Positions 1 through 12,487 of a stretch of 64,000 bases of DNA are shown one piece after another. A model generated the notes under the pieces. That model did no database searches and had not been told where the DNA came from. It saw only the letters and a list, made by a program, of their open reading frames with translations. How positions within the stretch are numbered: the stretch's first letter is position 1; each line of letters opens with the position of its first letter. This DNA is from Trametes villosa. Its lineage: Eukaryota > Basidiomycota > Agaricomycetes > Polyporales > Polyporaceae. Location of the stretch: assembly GCA_002964805.2 (NCBI GenBank), contig PUDQ02000123.1:59986-123985 (forward strand), in the 5' to 3' direction. Position numbers and translations under genes: made by a program.

Positions 1-2362
1 CCGCAAGAAAGACCGTCGGCCCCGAGCTAGGACAGGAAGTCAGCGAAGGTACGGCCACTCCTTCCCCCTCTTCGCACCAGCCCCCGACAAGAACCTAGAC
101 GAGCGCGGGCACTCAGTGAAGTACTAAAGCGCTACTGACGAGTGCGCTGGGGGACACGTGAAGTAAAGCGCGATGACGAATATGCCCTCACTTCTGGTGT
201 GCCGCAGCTCGGAGCCGAATATTATGGCTTCTTCCAGAGGCACTCTACGTCGCTCTCCCCACTCTTCACAACTACGCATGTCCATTAGCTCACCGCGCTG
301 CGCGCATAGGGCGGAGTTCAAGCATAATACCACCGGACGGCGAAGACCACACCGCTGCTTCCTCTTCTAAGAACATAGCTCACCAGGTACGCCTAGTACA
401 CCCCTGCCTACGCGCTGTGGCTGAAGCAGCAGCGAAAGAGGATGCGTAGGTGAGAACCTACGCGGGGGCGAGTATGGGCGGCGAGGGCACTATGCCGGAG
501 AAGGCCTGAACGACGACCGTGCGCATGCATACGTTGCGAACTGCCTTGTCTGGTTTGCGCACAATTATCATTTATTACGTATCATATTATCCACGAGAAT
601 GGTTACCCTCTGTTGACTACTCGAAGGTTTGGGAGCGGAGAGTATCATCCACACTCCGGGGTCGCCTCACCCTCAACCAGCCAAGGGAAGGAATGATAGT
701 CAGAAACGTGTACTATGCGAGGAGATGTGGTTCGCCATGCACGACACGTCGGCCGTCGCGCATCCCCTTTCCCACCTCAGCCGCTTCTACCTCTAGATAA
801 GCAGGATAAAGAGATAGCTCCGCGTCGTCCGCGTTCCCAACTGAACGGGTCGTACCGGGGGGGTGGATTGACGAAGTCAGGGAGCTCAAGTCATCCGTCG
901 TCGCGGTGTGCCGTCTCAAGGTCTGCAGAGAGGGAGAAGAGGATGATATCGCCGCCCTCGAGTTTTGCCTTCGCCAAGAGCCTGTGGAGCGCGTCGATGC
1001 TGCAAGGTATAATCATTCCATTAGGTTCTGGAGCAGCGGGCTTGGGAAACGGGGAGCGCTCACGAAACGATAAGGGCTGAGATGTAGCTTCTTCCATCGA
1101 CGGGTATGGCTGTGGAACGTGTTATCTAAGTATCAACACCTAAGACGTGCATCCGTAGGAATACTCGGCACTACCAGGCGTAGGGCCCCTGTACCCGCCT
1201 CCCGTCCGCTTCCAGGCGTCCAGGCGTGTCCTATACCGGCTCTGCAAGGACCGCTCGCACGGATTTCAAGCCCCCCTGGGTCGTGCGAAGACTCGAGCTT
1301 GGAGCCGCAGGGACGTGGGTGCCGCCGACTGTACTGAGAATGTTAGGAGATACTGGTATAAGCGAGCGCGCGGAGCCTCTCAGCGAGATAGACGCACCCA
1401 TGTTGTAGCACATAATGGGTTTTTCCGACGCTGCTGGTACGCTTGCAGCGCTGTCTCTTCGATCGAGGCCAGCCGCAGCGGAGCCAGGTGCACCAATCAT
1501 TGCGCACGGTAGCGCTGCGATGAGAGGCGTGACGAATACGGCGACATGTAGGAAGTCCGTGCACGCCATTCAACTACACAAGATTGTGAGCTCTCACGGA
1601 ATTGTCGATAATCATGCGACCTACTGAGCGTCGCGTGCCTCGCTGTCCGCAAACCTGTCACTGAGCAGCCCTGGGCCTGCGAGTGAAACCTCGGGATAGA
1701 TGCGGTGGCGGACGAGCACGTCGTAAGCGTCCAAGGTCCAGGTCACGCTTTACACATCCATTCCGACCGAATGTTTCCGCCGCCTTGAACGCCGACGCGC
1801 CTCATAGCGCGTGCACGGGTGCGGGGAACTTGCGTGAAGCCTCGGTATGATCCACCAAGTTAGTGGTGCTTACGCCTATACGCGCGATGTGTGAGCTAAC
1901 TAACCACAGCGGTCTTCAGGTTCAGCCAGAGCCCACTTACGATATTTGCGTACGTCCGCGCCCACCGCATTCTGCGTGGCCCCACATCCGATGTTGCCGA
2001 GTGTTATATTTACGGTAAAGCGTACATTGATTCTGCGTACCAAACTCGATAGTACCTCAAATTCTGCCCCGACAGCTTCAAGGTTCACTTGAGGGAGTAG
2101 CTATCCGGCAGCGACCAGCATCAGTAGAGCTTGTGTGGATAAGCATATGATGTCGTACCGTGTGCTTTTTCGGGAGGAGGAGGATTTTAGTGTCCTTCCG
2201 GATGCACTCTGACCATAGAAAGGCCTTCTGGAGGGGTAGGAGCCGGGTGTAGGTCGACCGTCGAGTGAAGTAGCGATGAGAGAGTCGCGTCAAGCGCCAG
2301 AGCTGCCCCCAGTGTGGGCATGACGTAACTGCTGCTAGCGCTCGCAACAGACCAGGCGCGCG
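1..2362. other. Gene-poor left edge
   Basis: I see no convincing protein-coding gene here apart from the weak minus-strand candidate at 1231-1569. Open frames are short, overlap on both strands and lack supporting splice structure. No LTR, TIR or tandem array was recognised. Confidence 0.5.
1231..1569 (-). CDS. Candidate small secreted protein
   Basis: This is an uninterrupted 112-codon frame on the minus strand starting with ATG at 1569. The first 25 or so residues look like a signal peptide: a short polar start, then a hydrophobic stretch (VAVFVTPLIAALPCAM) followed by small residues. The rest is rich in Ala, Ser, Pro and Gly, with two Cys in the first 25 residues and one near residue 54. 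I recognise no family. Two other frames overlap the same DNA, and the GC-rich composition makes chance open frames common, so this is a candidate only. No splice sites or promoter elements clearly support it. Confidence 0.22.
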   Translation of the reverse strand: MACTDFLHVAVFVTPLIAALPCAMIGAPGSAAAGLDRRDSAASVPAASEKPIMCYNMGASISLRGSARSLIPVSPNILSTVGGTHVPAAPSSSLRTTQGGLKSVRAVLAEPV

Positions 2363-2494
2363 GTGCTGCTCTTCGTCTTCACCTTCTCTCCGCTGTCCAC
2401 GACTCCGCTGAGTGTCTGTCGCTTGCAAAGCTCCAGTATATCACTGGAACTCGTGGGTTGGGTTTGGGCCTCAGCTCTGAATAAGAACATCACT

Positions 2495-2765
2495 ATGCCT
2501 GTTTTCCAGACCCCCGTACTACGCGACCGATACTACCTCAAACTCGAGACCGCGCACGTCCTGCATACCTGGAGGCCCAAGAAGAGCGACTATCGGTTTT
2601 TCATATCACAAGGTAAGCTCATCCCTGACGTTGATCTGTGTACTTTTTTGTACGTTACAAGACTCAGCGGTCCTGGTACGCTCGTGCGTCTCGACGGCTC
2701 AAGCCGTCCAGCGCCCTTGTGTACCTAGTAGACTGCGATGGCTTTGCTTTTCCAATGCATGCTAG
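2495..2765 (+). CDS. Candidate two-exon fragment, unknown
   Basis: Exon 1 (2495-2612) begins MPVFQTPVLRDRYY and is rich in aromatic and charged residues, unlike the Ala/Arg/Pro/Ser-rich frames common in this DNA. It ends at a good donor (GTAAGC, 2613). A 55-bp intron with a CTGAC-like branch site ends in CTCAG at 2667. The frame then continues from 2668 to a TAG at 2763-2765, giving 71 residues. The frame is also open upstream of the ATG back to about 2363, so this could be a relic of a longer gene. I recognise no family. Phase consistency across the intron is the main support. Confidence 0.25.
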
Positions 2766-4650
2766 GGGAGTTCTCTGACATTAGAGCAATTTTAGAGTGC
2801 TAATACGTATGTAATCTCTACTTAGACCCGCACTTCGAGCTTCGCGCATCAACGCTGCCGACTGTGCACACCGTATGGCGGCCTGACATCGCTAGCAATT
2901 GCGAGCCCCGGCACTTCAACAACGGGAGAGGGAGCAGACAGATCAGATACCCGGCACCCATGAAGAGTCCCGCGAAAGGCCACTCGACGCGTCATGCCGC
3001 CGTCCAAAAGTTGCATGATCCCTCACTGCTGACCAAGGCTCGCAGGCACGGCCATGTCGCTCGAACACGCAGCGCATCTCATTCCTCTTGTCAAATTGTG
3101 GCATATAGCAAAAGCCGGAGGGTGGCCGCTCTTGCATCTGAGAGTTTGGTGGAGAACGAAACAGGCGAAGACGATGTCACGTACGTTTCCGACAGGCCAT
3201 GTGAGGTGGGTTACGAGCTCCATGCATCCTGCCCGGTCTACGTCGTATGAGGTTTCTCACAACATCACCCAAAATCATCATGAAATAACGCACGCCCGAT
3301 GCGCACCCTGCAAATTGCGACCTTCGACGTCCCGCAACCGCCCTTGGCCAGAAGATCGTGCATCGCAGGGCGCGCACCCTGCCCATCATCGACACCGCTT
3401 GCACCGGCTGCGTGGACAAGGTCATAGGTACGTGGTCTAGGAGCTCCCTAGAAAATTCCGCGCTCGAGGTGGACGGAAGCGCGGGTCGAGGGCAAGGTAC
3501 GCATTTGTCTGGAGATCGTAGTCCTGGCCACCTTACGTCTCATGTCCCCACAGGATACTTGAAGCCTCACCTGCTCGGTGTTGGGCGCACCGGAGGGCGT
3601 GAGAAGTGCCCGCACAGCGGACGTGTGCGCTCGCTCTCCACGGCTCCCGGCTCCCGTCTCGAAAGGCGTGGGCGAAGCAGGAGAACCTCGACTGAACGTC
3701 CCGCATGCTCTCCTAATGCAAGGAGTGCGGCGCGATGCTCAGGGAGAAAAGCATGGGCAACTTGCACGATAGGCGCGGTGCATGAGCAACCTTCGCAGGG
3801 CACAATGTTCATCACGGGCGCACGCACCTCCTCCTGCCGATGAAACGGCTTGAATGTGCCCGTCCTCTCGAGGATGAGGTTGCAGGGATGAGAGCTACCG
3901 GCCTGGCTCGACTCGAATAGCCGAGGGGACACCGCGATCGAGCAAACCGAGAAAGTGCCTGTGCCTCCTCCGGGTCCCTCCCGTCCGGCGCCGAGTACGC
4001 ATATCGACGTGTGCCCGTATGCCTAGGTAGGCTGTGGTGATGCGATAGCCTCGGACGCAGAGCGAACGCTAAACGATATCCTCTCTAGCACGGATCCAAC
4101 CCCAGATAGTGCTGCAACTGGTACGTCACGCTCCTCGTCATTTCGTATGTTCTGCCTTGTATCGCCCCTCTAGCGCGTTTGCAATACATGGCATCATCTT
4201 CCGGTCTAGATAATATGCCCTGCGGTCTAGCGTTCAATGCCGCGCGACGCGACGGCCATCGCTAGATGAGCAGGCTATCGTGCGTAGAGCTACCCTTGGC
4301 GATGGTTTTCTACGGCAACCGGGTACCTGAATCCTGCCAGCTCCGCGCACGCAGGAGCATGGCTGAACCTTGGGGTCACAAGGCTTGTAGACAGAGAAGA
4401 GTGGACGCACTTCGCGCTTCCCCGGATCGATCCTATGCGCAGAACGGTCGTTACCGCCATACCGCTATGGGGCGCTAGTGCCCTACTCGCCGCCGCGATC
4501 ACGACGCCAGCTTCTCATACATTCCCGGTGCTGTCCTATGTCCGCTTGAGCTTCCAGACAAATGCTAACGGGATGCACAACTCGAGCGGCTGCCGGAGCG
4601 AAACGACATGTTGGGCGGCAGGCGTCTTCTGGAGCGGCGCGGGTGCCTCC
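2766..4650. other. No gene seen
   Basis: Only short, mutually overlapping open frames occur here. Some stretches (about 3050-3170 and 3290-3420) read protein-like for 30-40 residues without a consistent gene model. By position this should correspond to the decayed blocks that precede HET-2 and HET-3, but the similarity is too weak to align by eye. Confidence 0.45.
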
Positions 4651-4657
4651 TGGTGGG

Positions 4658-4739
4658 CAGAACTTTGTATGGCAGATATGGACTCGATCGCTTCAAAAGC
4701 ACGCGCGCGGGGCGTGATCTACTGGCGGCTGGGTATATA
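4658..4739 (+). promoter_or_regulatory. HET-1 core promoter (TATA plus upstream element)
   Basis: TATATA lies at 4734-4739, about 190 bp before the HET-1 ATG and about 125 bp before the 5'-UTR intron. A CAGAACTTTGTATG element at 4658-4671 lies 62 bp upstream of the TATA box. HET-3 has CAGAACCTTGTATG at 30585-30598, 60 bp before its TATAAAA, so sequence and spacing are both conserved between paralogues. Downstream, the leader motif GTATCGGGCACGC is shared by HET-1 and HET-2, with one substitution in HET-3. Confidence 0.55.
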
Positions 4740-4862
4740 GGCGTTGGACCGCGGTGTGCGCAATCCTCACACGCGTATCGGGCACGCTGTCAGCCCCTCC
4801 TCCCCTCTCTGCACCTCTCCCCTCTCTGCTTGACCACTGTTTCTTCGTAGGAACTCAGTGAG

Positions 4863-4927
4863 GTAAGTCCGACGACACATTTGTATGGTAGTACCAGTTT
4901 CTCATGACTGTCCGACATCATTCGCAG
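4863..4927 (+). other. HET-1 5'-UTR intron
   Basis: The donor GTAAGT is at 4863 and the acceptor TTCGCAG ends at 4927, leaving a single C before the ATG at 4929. HET-2 (18843-18910) and HET-3 (30784-30859) have an intron in exactly this place. The shared position fixes the start codon of all three genes and supports real transcription. Confidence 0.7.
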
Positions 4928-4928
4928 C

Positions 4929-7708
4929 ATGCCGCGGTTCTTGAACACCTGGACGGGCGAGTTCGAATGGCACAACGATCCGGGGAAGGTTCAATACGCT
5001 ATACTTTCGCACGTTTGGAGGACCGACAAAGAGGGCGGCGAGCAAACGTACAACGACGTCCTGAAGATCCAAGAGGATGTAACGGCGGCGCGGGGGAGAC
5101 CCGGAGGGCCGTACCCCACTCACTGGCCCATCTTCGACACACTGAACGCGCCATTTCCTTGTGACCCTGACGGGATATTCTCTGGCATCGCACCGTCAAG
5201 CATCATATTCACCCCCGAATCCCCGCTCTCGGACAAGATCAAGGGCCTCTGCAAGGTCGCGCGCGAGGCCGGTTTCCATCTCGTCTGGAACGACGCATGC
5301 TGCATCAACAAGGAGAGTAGCGCGGAGCTGTCGGAGGCGATCAACTCCATGTACGAGTGGTACCGGCTGTCGGACATGTGCTACGTCTATCTCGCGGACG
5401 TCCCCGATGGCGATGTCCCACAAAACAAGGATTCCCGCTTCCGACAGAGCAGGTGGTTCAAGCGCGGGTGGACGCTGCAAGAGCTCCTAGCGCCCGAAGA
5501 CCTCCAGTTCCTGACGGCGACCTGGACGTTCATAGGCACCAAGTTGGAGCTCGCGGACGTTCTAGCCGAGTCAACCCAGATCGATGCCGACAGCCTCCTC
5601 TGTGTAGCTCCCGTCTATTCTGCCAGCGTTGCACAGAGGATGTCATGGGCTGCCCAGCGGAAGACGACGCGCGTCGAGGACAAGGCATACTGCATGATGG
5701 GTCTCTTCGGCGTTCACTTGTCCCCCATCTACGGCGAGGGCGCGAATGCCTTCCTCCGTCTCCAGGAGGAGATTATCAGGATCATCCCGGATCAAAGCAT
5801 TCTCACCTGGGGCAGTCACGTCAGTCTGAATGACGAGCTTAGCTCGATCTCTCCATTCCTTTCATCCTCCACTTCACCTCCTGCACTGCTAGCGCCCTCT
5901 CCGTCCTACTTCTCCGCGTCTTCTACGAAGCCGGTAGCACCCGCCGTGTTCTCATCCCGGCTGTCCCTCAAACGGACAACAAATATCCCGCCGTTGCACT
6001 GCGTCTTCACTCCGCAAGGCGTCCGGTTGCAGCTGCTATGTTTCAACCTGACGGAGCTATCAAGGCAGCTCCCGTCCATCCTACTACCGTTGGGGGGACA
6101 GGAATCTACGTGCGAGGACTGCGTAGGGCGGGGTCAGCCGGATAAGCTAGCCCTGATCCAATGCGAAGACGACGAGGGGTATCTCGTGGCGCTCCCTCTC
6201 CATCCGTCGACCTCCGCTGTGGGGTATGGGTGCGGATCCCCCGTCGGCACCCACATTCGCTGTGACCCTTGCGCCTGCCCATCTGGTCTTCGACCTTTCC
6301 ACACCGTTCGCTTGAGTCCGAAGGCGCTCACGAAACTCCTGGAGCACGTCAAGCCGGAGGTGGCGGAGGTCTCCATCCTGCGTCGTCATTCGGGCCTCCC
6401 GAAATCAAAGTGGCTTACACAAAACGACTCTCTGCCCACCCTGGATCTCTGGACCGAGGACCGTACGAATGGTCCAACGTTTGCCTTTGCATCTGGCAGA
6501 ACTAGAGATCGGGGTGAGCTCGGCTTCACGACGTCCCCTTTGCAGATTGCGCGCGAGGGGACTACGATCACCTTGGAGACCACTGTGACTCTATGCCAGC
6601 CGGAGTCTGTTCATGCGCGCCATCTCATCCAGTTGAGAATACACCTTGTAAAATGTCTTCTGAATCTGTCACCGCCGAGGGTCCGGTTCTCTGTATCCAT
6701 TACCACCTCCACTCATAATCGGGCTCCCGACGCTCCCTCCTCCTCCGGCTCTCCAAATGGTTCCACGGTCACTGATACTGCAACTGGCGAGATCCAACAA
6801 GGACTTAGAACGCTTACCCCCATGCTTGCCCGTGCTTTCTTCCTCGTCGCTTCTGATCCTGGAGATCTAACACGTGTTCGACTCTTGCGGCTCGCCCTAG
6901 AAAGCCCTCGAAAGAGCCTGGACTTGGTTCACGACAGTGGCTCCAAGAGTGTGGGGCTATCCATAGAATTCAGCCCGGAGTTTACACACATCCCTGGTCC
7001 TGGCGACAGCAGCTCGGGCGTGATCGTGCCACTTCCACAGCTGAGCGGCACTCCAAACCGGTTATTGGTATACTCCCGGCGAAGAAAGGAACTTAATGCC
7101 CTTGTGAGTGAATGCGTATTGAAATTGATGTACTGCTGACGTCCTCCTAGGTCCGCATGTTCCGTGAGTTGTGCCAGAGGGTGGAACGAGCCTCTGCGTC
7201 CACCCAACCCGACAGTAGTGCGCACAAGAAAACAATCTGTGGACCAGCGGTGCGCTTTTGCAGTTAGGAGTCGGCGTGGCTCGCCAGAGCTAAGATGCAT
7301 ACATTTCAGGCACTGCACCCATCGTCCGACCCGGAATGCGATGGGGACACTGAACGCCAAAGCGTCGAGAAGGCTCCCGTCAGGAAAGAACTTTCGCCCA
7401 CCGTGTTGCCGAACGAGGCGCAGTCCCATGAGCCGACCCATCCTTCACATCCCGAGATCCAGAGGTCATCGTCAGTCACGCCCGTCTGCCCCGCTCTGGC
7501 GGACGTCACCGAGCCGCAGAACCATGCCACGACCTCTCAGACTCGCGATCTGACTTCCAACAACGCCGCTACCGCTATTCAGGAGACCAAGCTAGCATCC
7601 GAAGTCGATTCTCCTCCCTCCGAGCGCATTCCCGCCGTGCCTACGATGGTAGCGATGCTTGTGCTTCTTGCCACCCTCAGGTACGCCCGCGCATCCTCTC
7701 CAGAATAG
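4929..7708 (+). CDS. HET-1: HET-domain allorecognition-type protein
   Basis: The protein has a heterokaryon-incompatibility (HET) domain. HET proteins in filamentous fungi trigger cell death or growth arrest on non-self fusion; that role is known for the family and inferred here. Exon 1 (4929-7103, 725 codons) carries AILSHVW near residue 25, DACCINKESSAELSEAINS near 122, a GWTLQELLAPEDL motif near 183, RMSWAAQRKTTRVEDKAYCM near 237 and YGEGANAFLRLQEEI near 268. The ~450-residue region after the domain has no motif I know. A 47-bp intron (7104-7150, GTGAGT...CTAG, branch CTGAC) leads in frame to exon 2 (7151-7249). A weaker donor (GTGCGC) then joins exon 3 (7310-7708). Exon 3 matches the C-terminal coiled-coil exons of HET-2 and HET-3, but the heptad region is eroded and ends in a short hydrophobic run. 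The start is chosen by homology and by the 5'-UTR intron. The model gives about 890 residues; the C-terminus is less certain. Confidence 0.85.
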
Positions 7709-10700
7709 GTTCGTGCTAGCTGACCCGGACTCGGAATGTCCCACCATTCTCCTCCCAGAAACGGAGGGTTGTTCGACGGGTAGTGTCGGCATCTTTCAGC
7801 TTCTCGATTTGGAGGCGTGTATCGTGATGTAGAGCGGGCTCGAACGGCGGATATGGTGTATGTAGAACCAGCATGTATCTCTCTCTATTTCCCTCGCCAC
7901 GCTTTCTATGTATGAACTCTTCTGTGAGAGAATAGGTCTGTCCGTCGAGTTACCCTTGGAAATGCGCGGTGTGCCCGGCCGACCGGTGTATGTAAGGCCG
8001 GCTCGAGTTCTGCGCGCTTTATAGCGACTCATCGCCATCGTACATGCGACCTCTCGAGACTCAAACGCTCGAGTGTATCCTGATGCTCCATGCCGTAGTG
8101 GCGGTACGTTGGGAAGGAGCCGAGAAAACATATGATCGAGAGCGCAAGGTAAGCCGCGCGCATCGCTGAGTCGTCTGTCGGCCCGGGGATGGCGCGCGAC
8201 TTACAAGGCCGAGGGCTAGGATCCGAATCGATCGCAGTTACGGGGAGCTGAGCTGAGCGAGTCGCGCTGAGCTACGAGCCTATCGGTGTGCTAGTCAACC
8301 AGAGTCGGTTACTGGCCTTCGGGAGGATGGTACGCAACTTCTACGCGGTCTTTCTGCCGGACGTTCTGTGCCACCACCTGTGACCACACATTCCGGACCA
8401 CATACAAACAGGGCAACCATCGGCTATCTGGTAAGCAGTCAGCGTGTGGCGTAGCTCTAAGAGCAGTGAGGCTTACGGCGGTGGTCTGTCAGGTAAGTGC
8501 TCACACTTGGCTAGTTCCCGTGCGTAGAATCGCGCTTCCGAAATTACGGAGTTCATTCCCAGCTTATAGTCTACACAGTGTCTGATAATTCAAGCTGTAA
8601 ACAGTGGGGCCCGTGCTTGCCTAATCCTGCTACGATGGCGATATGTTCGAATGGACAGGGTCCGACCGGGAGTCTAGTGTTGTGAAGCGAGCGTTAGTCC
8701 ATCGTCCGTCGGGGGGAGTGGCGGAACATACATACTGAAGTACTGACTTTTCATCAATCCCGCTCACCAATTGTGTATAGGGCTCACAAAATCGGTCGGC
8801 GTGAGCGTGGTGGTAGCAGAAGAGCAGGAGGGTGCGCGATTAAGCGCCAAAATCTGGCCGATATTGAGTGAGGACGCAGGCGCCCATTGCTCTTTTCTTC
8901 CTCCGCCGTCTCGCCTACTAGTCGGTCGCTCGGCTGCTGCTGCTGCTACTACTACTGCGGTCTACTCCACGCTCTACAGAGCTCTGGGCCTTTCTACCAG
9001 TCTCTAGCTTCCCTGATCAGTGTAATCCCGCTCAGTCTTACTCTGGTCCTCACACGGCGCATCTCAGTCTATTGCTACCACTTGCTCCGTCTGGCGATGA
9101 CATTGTCGACTTCGGGCTCGAGAATACCACTATAGACGGGTCCGTTTGGGCATCCAAGTAAGTACTACGTGGATCCTAGCTGACGTATCTGCCGCGTACC
9201 TTCCGACTGGTGTCCGTCGCACCGTCCTCTGTTGTCCCCGAAAGCTATACCGCGTCAGTCTTAGCGGTTTCAGTGCTCGAACATTGGCCTAGGCCGTGAT
9301 ATACGCAATCCCCGATCTCACGAGCCGAGTGCTGACACGCATTTTTACCCGCTTCAGCTCAGCAAACATTCGACTACGCTTGCCATTCTACACCTGGACG
9401 TTCACCGCGGGCCGTGGGGCCCTCTCACTCCGATACTCCCCATAAATATCAATTGAACGCAAGTATCATCATGCCCGCAGCGCATACACACGAGCAGCAG
9501 AACTGCATATCCTTTCCGCCTCGCCGGCCTCAGAGGCGATGCTCTCCTGGACGCCATCTTCCATAACATGGCCAAACCTTACGCGGACGAGATGCTGCTA
9601 CCCACGCCCCAAACGCGGCGATCCTCGTCGTTCGGGTTCGCCCTACACTGGCTCGTAAGGAGGAGGTGGACGCCCCTCATGGGGACAATCGGCTGGAGTT
9701 GCGAAGGGCGGTATCATGTACCCCGCAGAAATTCTCTCCCCGGTACGACTTCCGTTGCATGATCCGCCTCGTAGCGTCGCTTAAAAGTACAGCAGACTAT
9801 CGCGCGTGTCTTGCGCACGCACTCCTCATCGCGCATCCAGGACGACGTACGTTCTCCCCTCCAGACGGGCCTGTCCCATAGCCAGAAACATAGAGCGGCA
9901 CTACGAGGGACATCGCCGTCCGCATATACCCACGGATCCGCCATCCGCATCGAAGATAGTCTGCGAGCTCAACCCTCGTAGCAACGCGCAAGCGTGGATG
10001 CTTAGTGGCATGCGATCAAACCGTCCCTCCGCACATCTGCTACCGCCACGGTGGGGCGACGTGCAAATTGGGACGGCACGCGCGGCGGGCGCAACGCATC
10101 TACACGCCCGGTACGCTTTCTGTCATATCCTCGTCACCCCCGCATCACTGGGCGCCCTTCCAAGGCCAGCGCATACAGCGCGCCCACGTCCCGTCTCAGC
10201 CCCTCCGAGGCCGCCGCCACCCACGCCAACACGCCGGCGGCCAGCATGTCCCTTCGATATCCAGCCTGTCGAGGGCGCCTCCAGGTGAGCGTTTCATGCC
10301 GTCCTCCAGCTTTCCGCCTGCCGCAGACTTTGTATGCGCGTATCCGACCCTGGAAACCGGTCGGTGTCTGCGGCAGGGCGGCTTGTGTGTGTGGCGACAT
10401 CGCGCTGCGAGACGTTCTAAACTCCACTAAAATTTCCGCAGGCCATACTTGGACACGTCCAGGCGTCTGCGTTCCCTCAACCGAGCGTGCTGAACCAGGA
10501 CCATGAGGCGGCAACTTCGGAGGCGGCAATACAAGCACTCTCGACATCCACTCACGGCGACGCCAGGCCGCTGCGCATGTGCATGCAGCTGGGAAGAAGA
10601 TCGTGGACTGCACCTGGTGCCAAGTACGATAGCGGTACGTACGGCGCGACGATCATGCTGGACCTGCTTACAAGCACATTCCCCGGCAAACGATAGCGCA

Positions 10701-12040
10701 CGCAACTCCACGGCATCGGCGATGAGGATTATCGCTCGGAAGAGCTGTACCAAAGTTCAGCCAAACGCCGGGCGCACGGGCGGCGACGGCGCCGATGGCA
10801 CGCACTGCCAGGTCAAGCCCGCGGCTAAGAGGTATCGGGCGCACGGTGCTCATGTCAATCTGAGAATCCACGCTCGCGGCACTTCCTCGACGGTTGTGCT
10901 CTACGCGTCTTGTTTTGTCTGCTGTATTCTCGTCGACAAGTTGCTCTCTCCCGGATTCGCACACTGCCATTAGGACCCTATAACCTCGCTCGACATCCTA
11001 CTCCGTGCTCGCACATCGAGAAGTCTGTCCGGCGGCGCCCGCGATGTGATATTGACGATGCCACCGGCCTTTACCCCGCCGATGCCAGCGGCAGTGCATT
11101 GCTCACGCAAGAACAAGACCCATATCGCGGAATGCCGGGGTAAGCGGGTTGAATCTGGGGGCGGTCACGTCCGTGCTAGGCGCTTGAGTGCAATGTGATT
11201 GCTGAACTACACTTTCCGCAGAACAATACGGCAGAAGAATGTAAAGCACCGCGTCAAAAGAGTGCGATACGCAACGTGCTACGCGGGCCACATGGCGACG
11301 TGATCACTCGGTGCCCGAGTCCGGCGGATACCAATACTGCAATGCGGTCAAGTGCTACGCTATTCTGCGAGAGGTTCGTCGCCCCTCATATCCTGTCCTC
11401 CGTGTTGTATCCCCGTCACAATCATCGCCTCTATCATATACACCCGCTACTTAAGAGAGCGGTAGCGTGACATGTATGCCGCTACGAACCTCGCGTGCTG
11501 TAAGAGGGCCCAGGTTTGAGGGTCTTGCCATGTCAACGCTGAGTTACGCTCAATGCTGGATGAAAAAATGGCGAAGGTGGAGACACCCGCTCGCCCGATT
11601 GCAGCCTCTGTGGGTCGACGGCTCAGGAGGTGGAGAGCGCGATGCGCGTGGGAAGGAGGACTACAGGGAGACGTAGAAGCTACTGGGCAAAGATAGATGG
11701 AAGAATCAGGACGAACTGCATCGGTTCCGCTTACAGGTAGAGGCACCGGTTGCAGCGCGAAGCTACATCAACGAACACCGCCCGGGAACACAGATACAAT
11801 CCTCCGATATGAGGGTGCTGGATGACTATACTACTATCATCTCGCCCGTCTGTGGGGGCGATGGGGACTGCAGCGGTAGTAAGATGTCGGGCTGGGACAG
11901 CGACTCACCTGCTTTCAGCCTTGCAGACGAAGGCGTTCAAATTCATGCTGACAGATTGATGTATTGTGTACGACAGGTTCACCGAGACGGCGGGCCGCAG
12001 CGCACGGTGAGAAACATCGAGGCCGTACGTAGTTCTATGT
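7709..12040. repeat. Duplicated gene-poor block A
   Basis: No intact gene is visible over about 4.3 kb. The block is homologous to block B (about 21.85-25.9 kb) and more distantly to block C (about 26.3-30.55 kb). Shared landmarks include a leader-like stretch with a GTAAGTAC donor (9157 here, 23562 in B, 26661 in C), the string TATCCGACCCTGGAAACCGG near 10341 (also in C near 27961, with a 1-nt gap in B near 24776), and AAAGATAGATGG near 11690 (also near 29009 in C). The conserved splice-like sites suggest the ancestor was a spliced gene now broken. A CTG/CTA triplet run lies at about 8933-8957. Confidence 0.6.
9314..9807 (+). repeat. Near-identical 494-bp copy (pairs with 23732-24225)
   Basis: Comparison line by line with 23732-24225 (offset 14418) shows one substitution (C/T in the CTACAYCTGG context) in 494 bp. 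The flanks on both sides differ by substitutions and indels. One frame (ATG at 9568) stays open for 64 codons in both copies, but I recognise no protein in it. Confidence 0.85.
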
Positions 12041-12059
12041 AGCGCACCTCTCGCACGCG

Positions 12060-12169
12060 TATAGAGGTGTCGGAACCCCCGCCTCGGTAACCCGAAAACG
12101 TGTATCGGGCACGCCGTCAGCCCTTCCTCCCCACCCTACCAGACTCCAGTGCATCTCTCTCTCCTCTGT
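12060..12169 (+). promoter_or_regulatory. Severed native promoter and leader of HET-2
   Basis: TATAGAG (12060-12066) is followed by a leader containing GTATCGGGCACGC and pyrimidine-rich DNA that matches the 5' leaders of HET-1 (from about 4771) and HET-3 (from about 30697). The match stops at 12169, where the left LTR begins, and the leader resumes at 18806 after the right LTR. The original promoter is therefore now about 6.6 kb from the gene it belonged to. Confidence 0.65.
12165..12169 (+). repeat. Left target-site duplication TCTGT
   Basis: TCTGT lies immediately before the left LTR and is repeated exactly at 18806-18810 after the right LTR. A 5-bp duplication is typical of Ty3/gypsy integration. 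Confidence 0.9.
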
Positions 12170-12487
12170 TGTAACGGCGCACGCGCACGTTACACGAGCC
12201 CTCGGGTTTGGGCCTTCGGGCCATGGTCTCTTTCGAATAGTAACGGCCTAGATTAGATTAGATTCTCTTTCCTTTCTCGTACATTGTACCGGACGTCCGC
12301 TCCTCGCGCTTCAGCCACCATCGGCCGCCATGCTGCTCGACGTTCCGCTCCCTTCCGGACTCCGTAGCTACCCGCCTCGCGCCCCGCTTGTAACTCTCCG
12401 TCTGACCAACACCAGTCACCGCTGGCAATCTCACTCGCTCGCCCTCCGTGCCCGCTCTGCCCGCCTGCTTGCCCGCCGGCCGTTACA
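12170..12487 (+). repeat. 5' LTR
   Basis: The LTR begins TGTAACGG and ends CCGTTACA, an 8-bp perfect terminal inverted repeat with the usual TG...CA ends. It is identical in length to the right LTR. The differences are C at 12322 (T at 18640) and G at 12454 (A at 18772). Confidence 0.95.
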
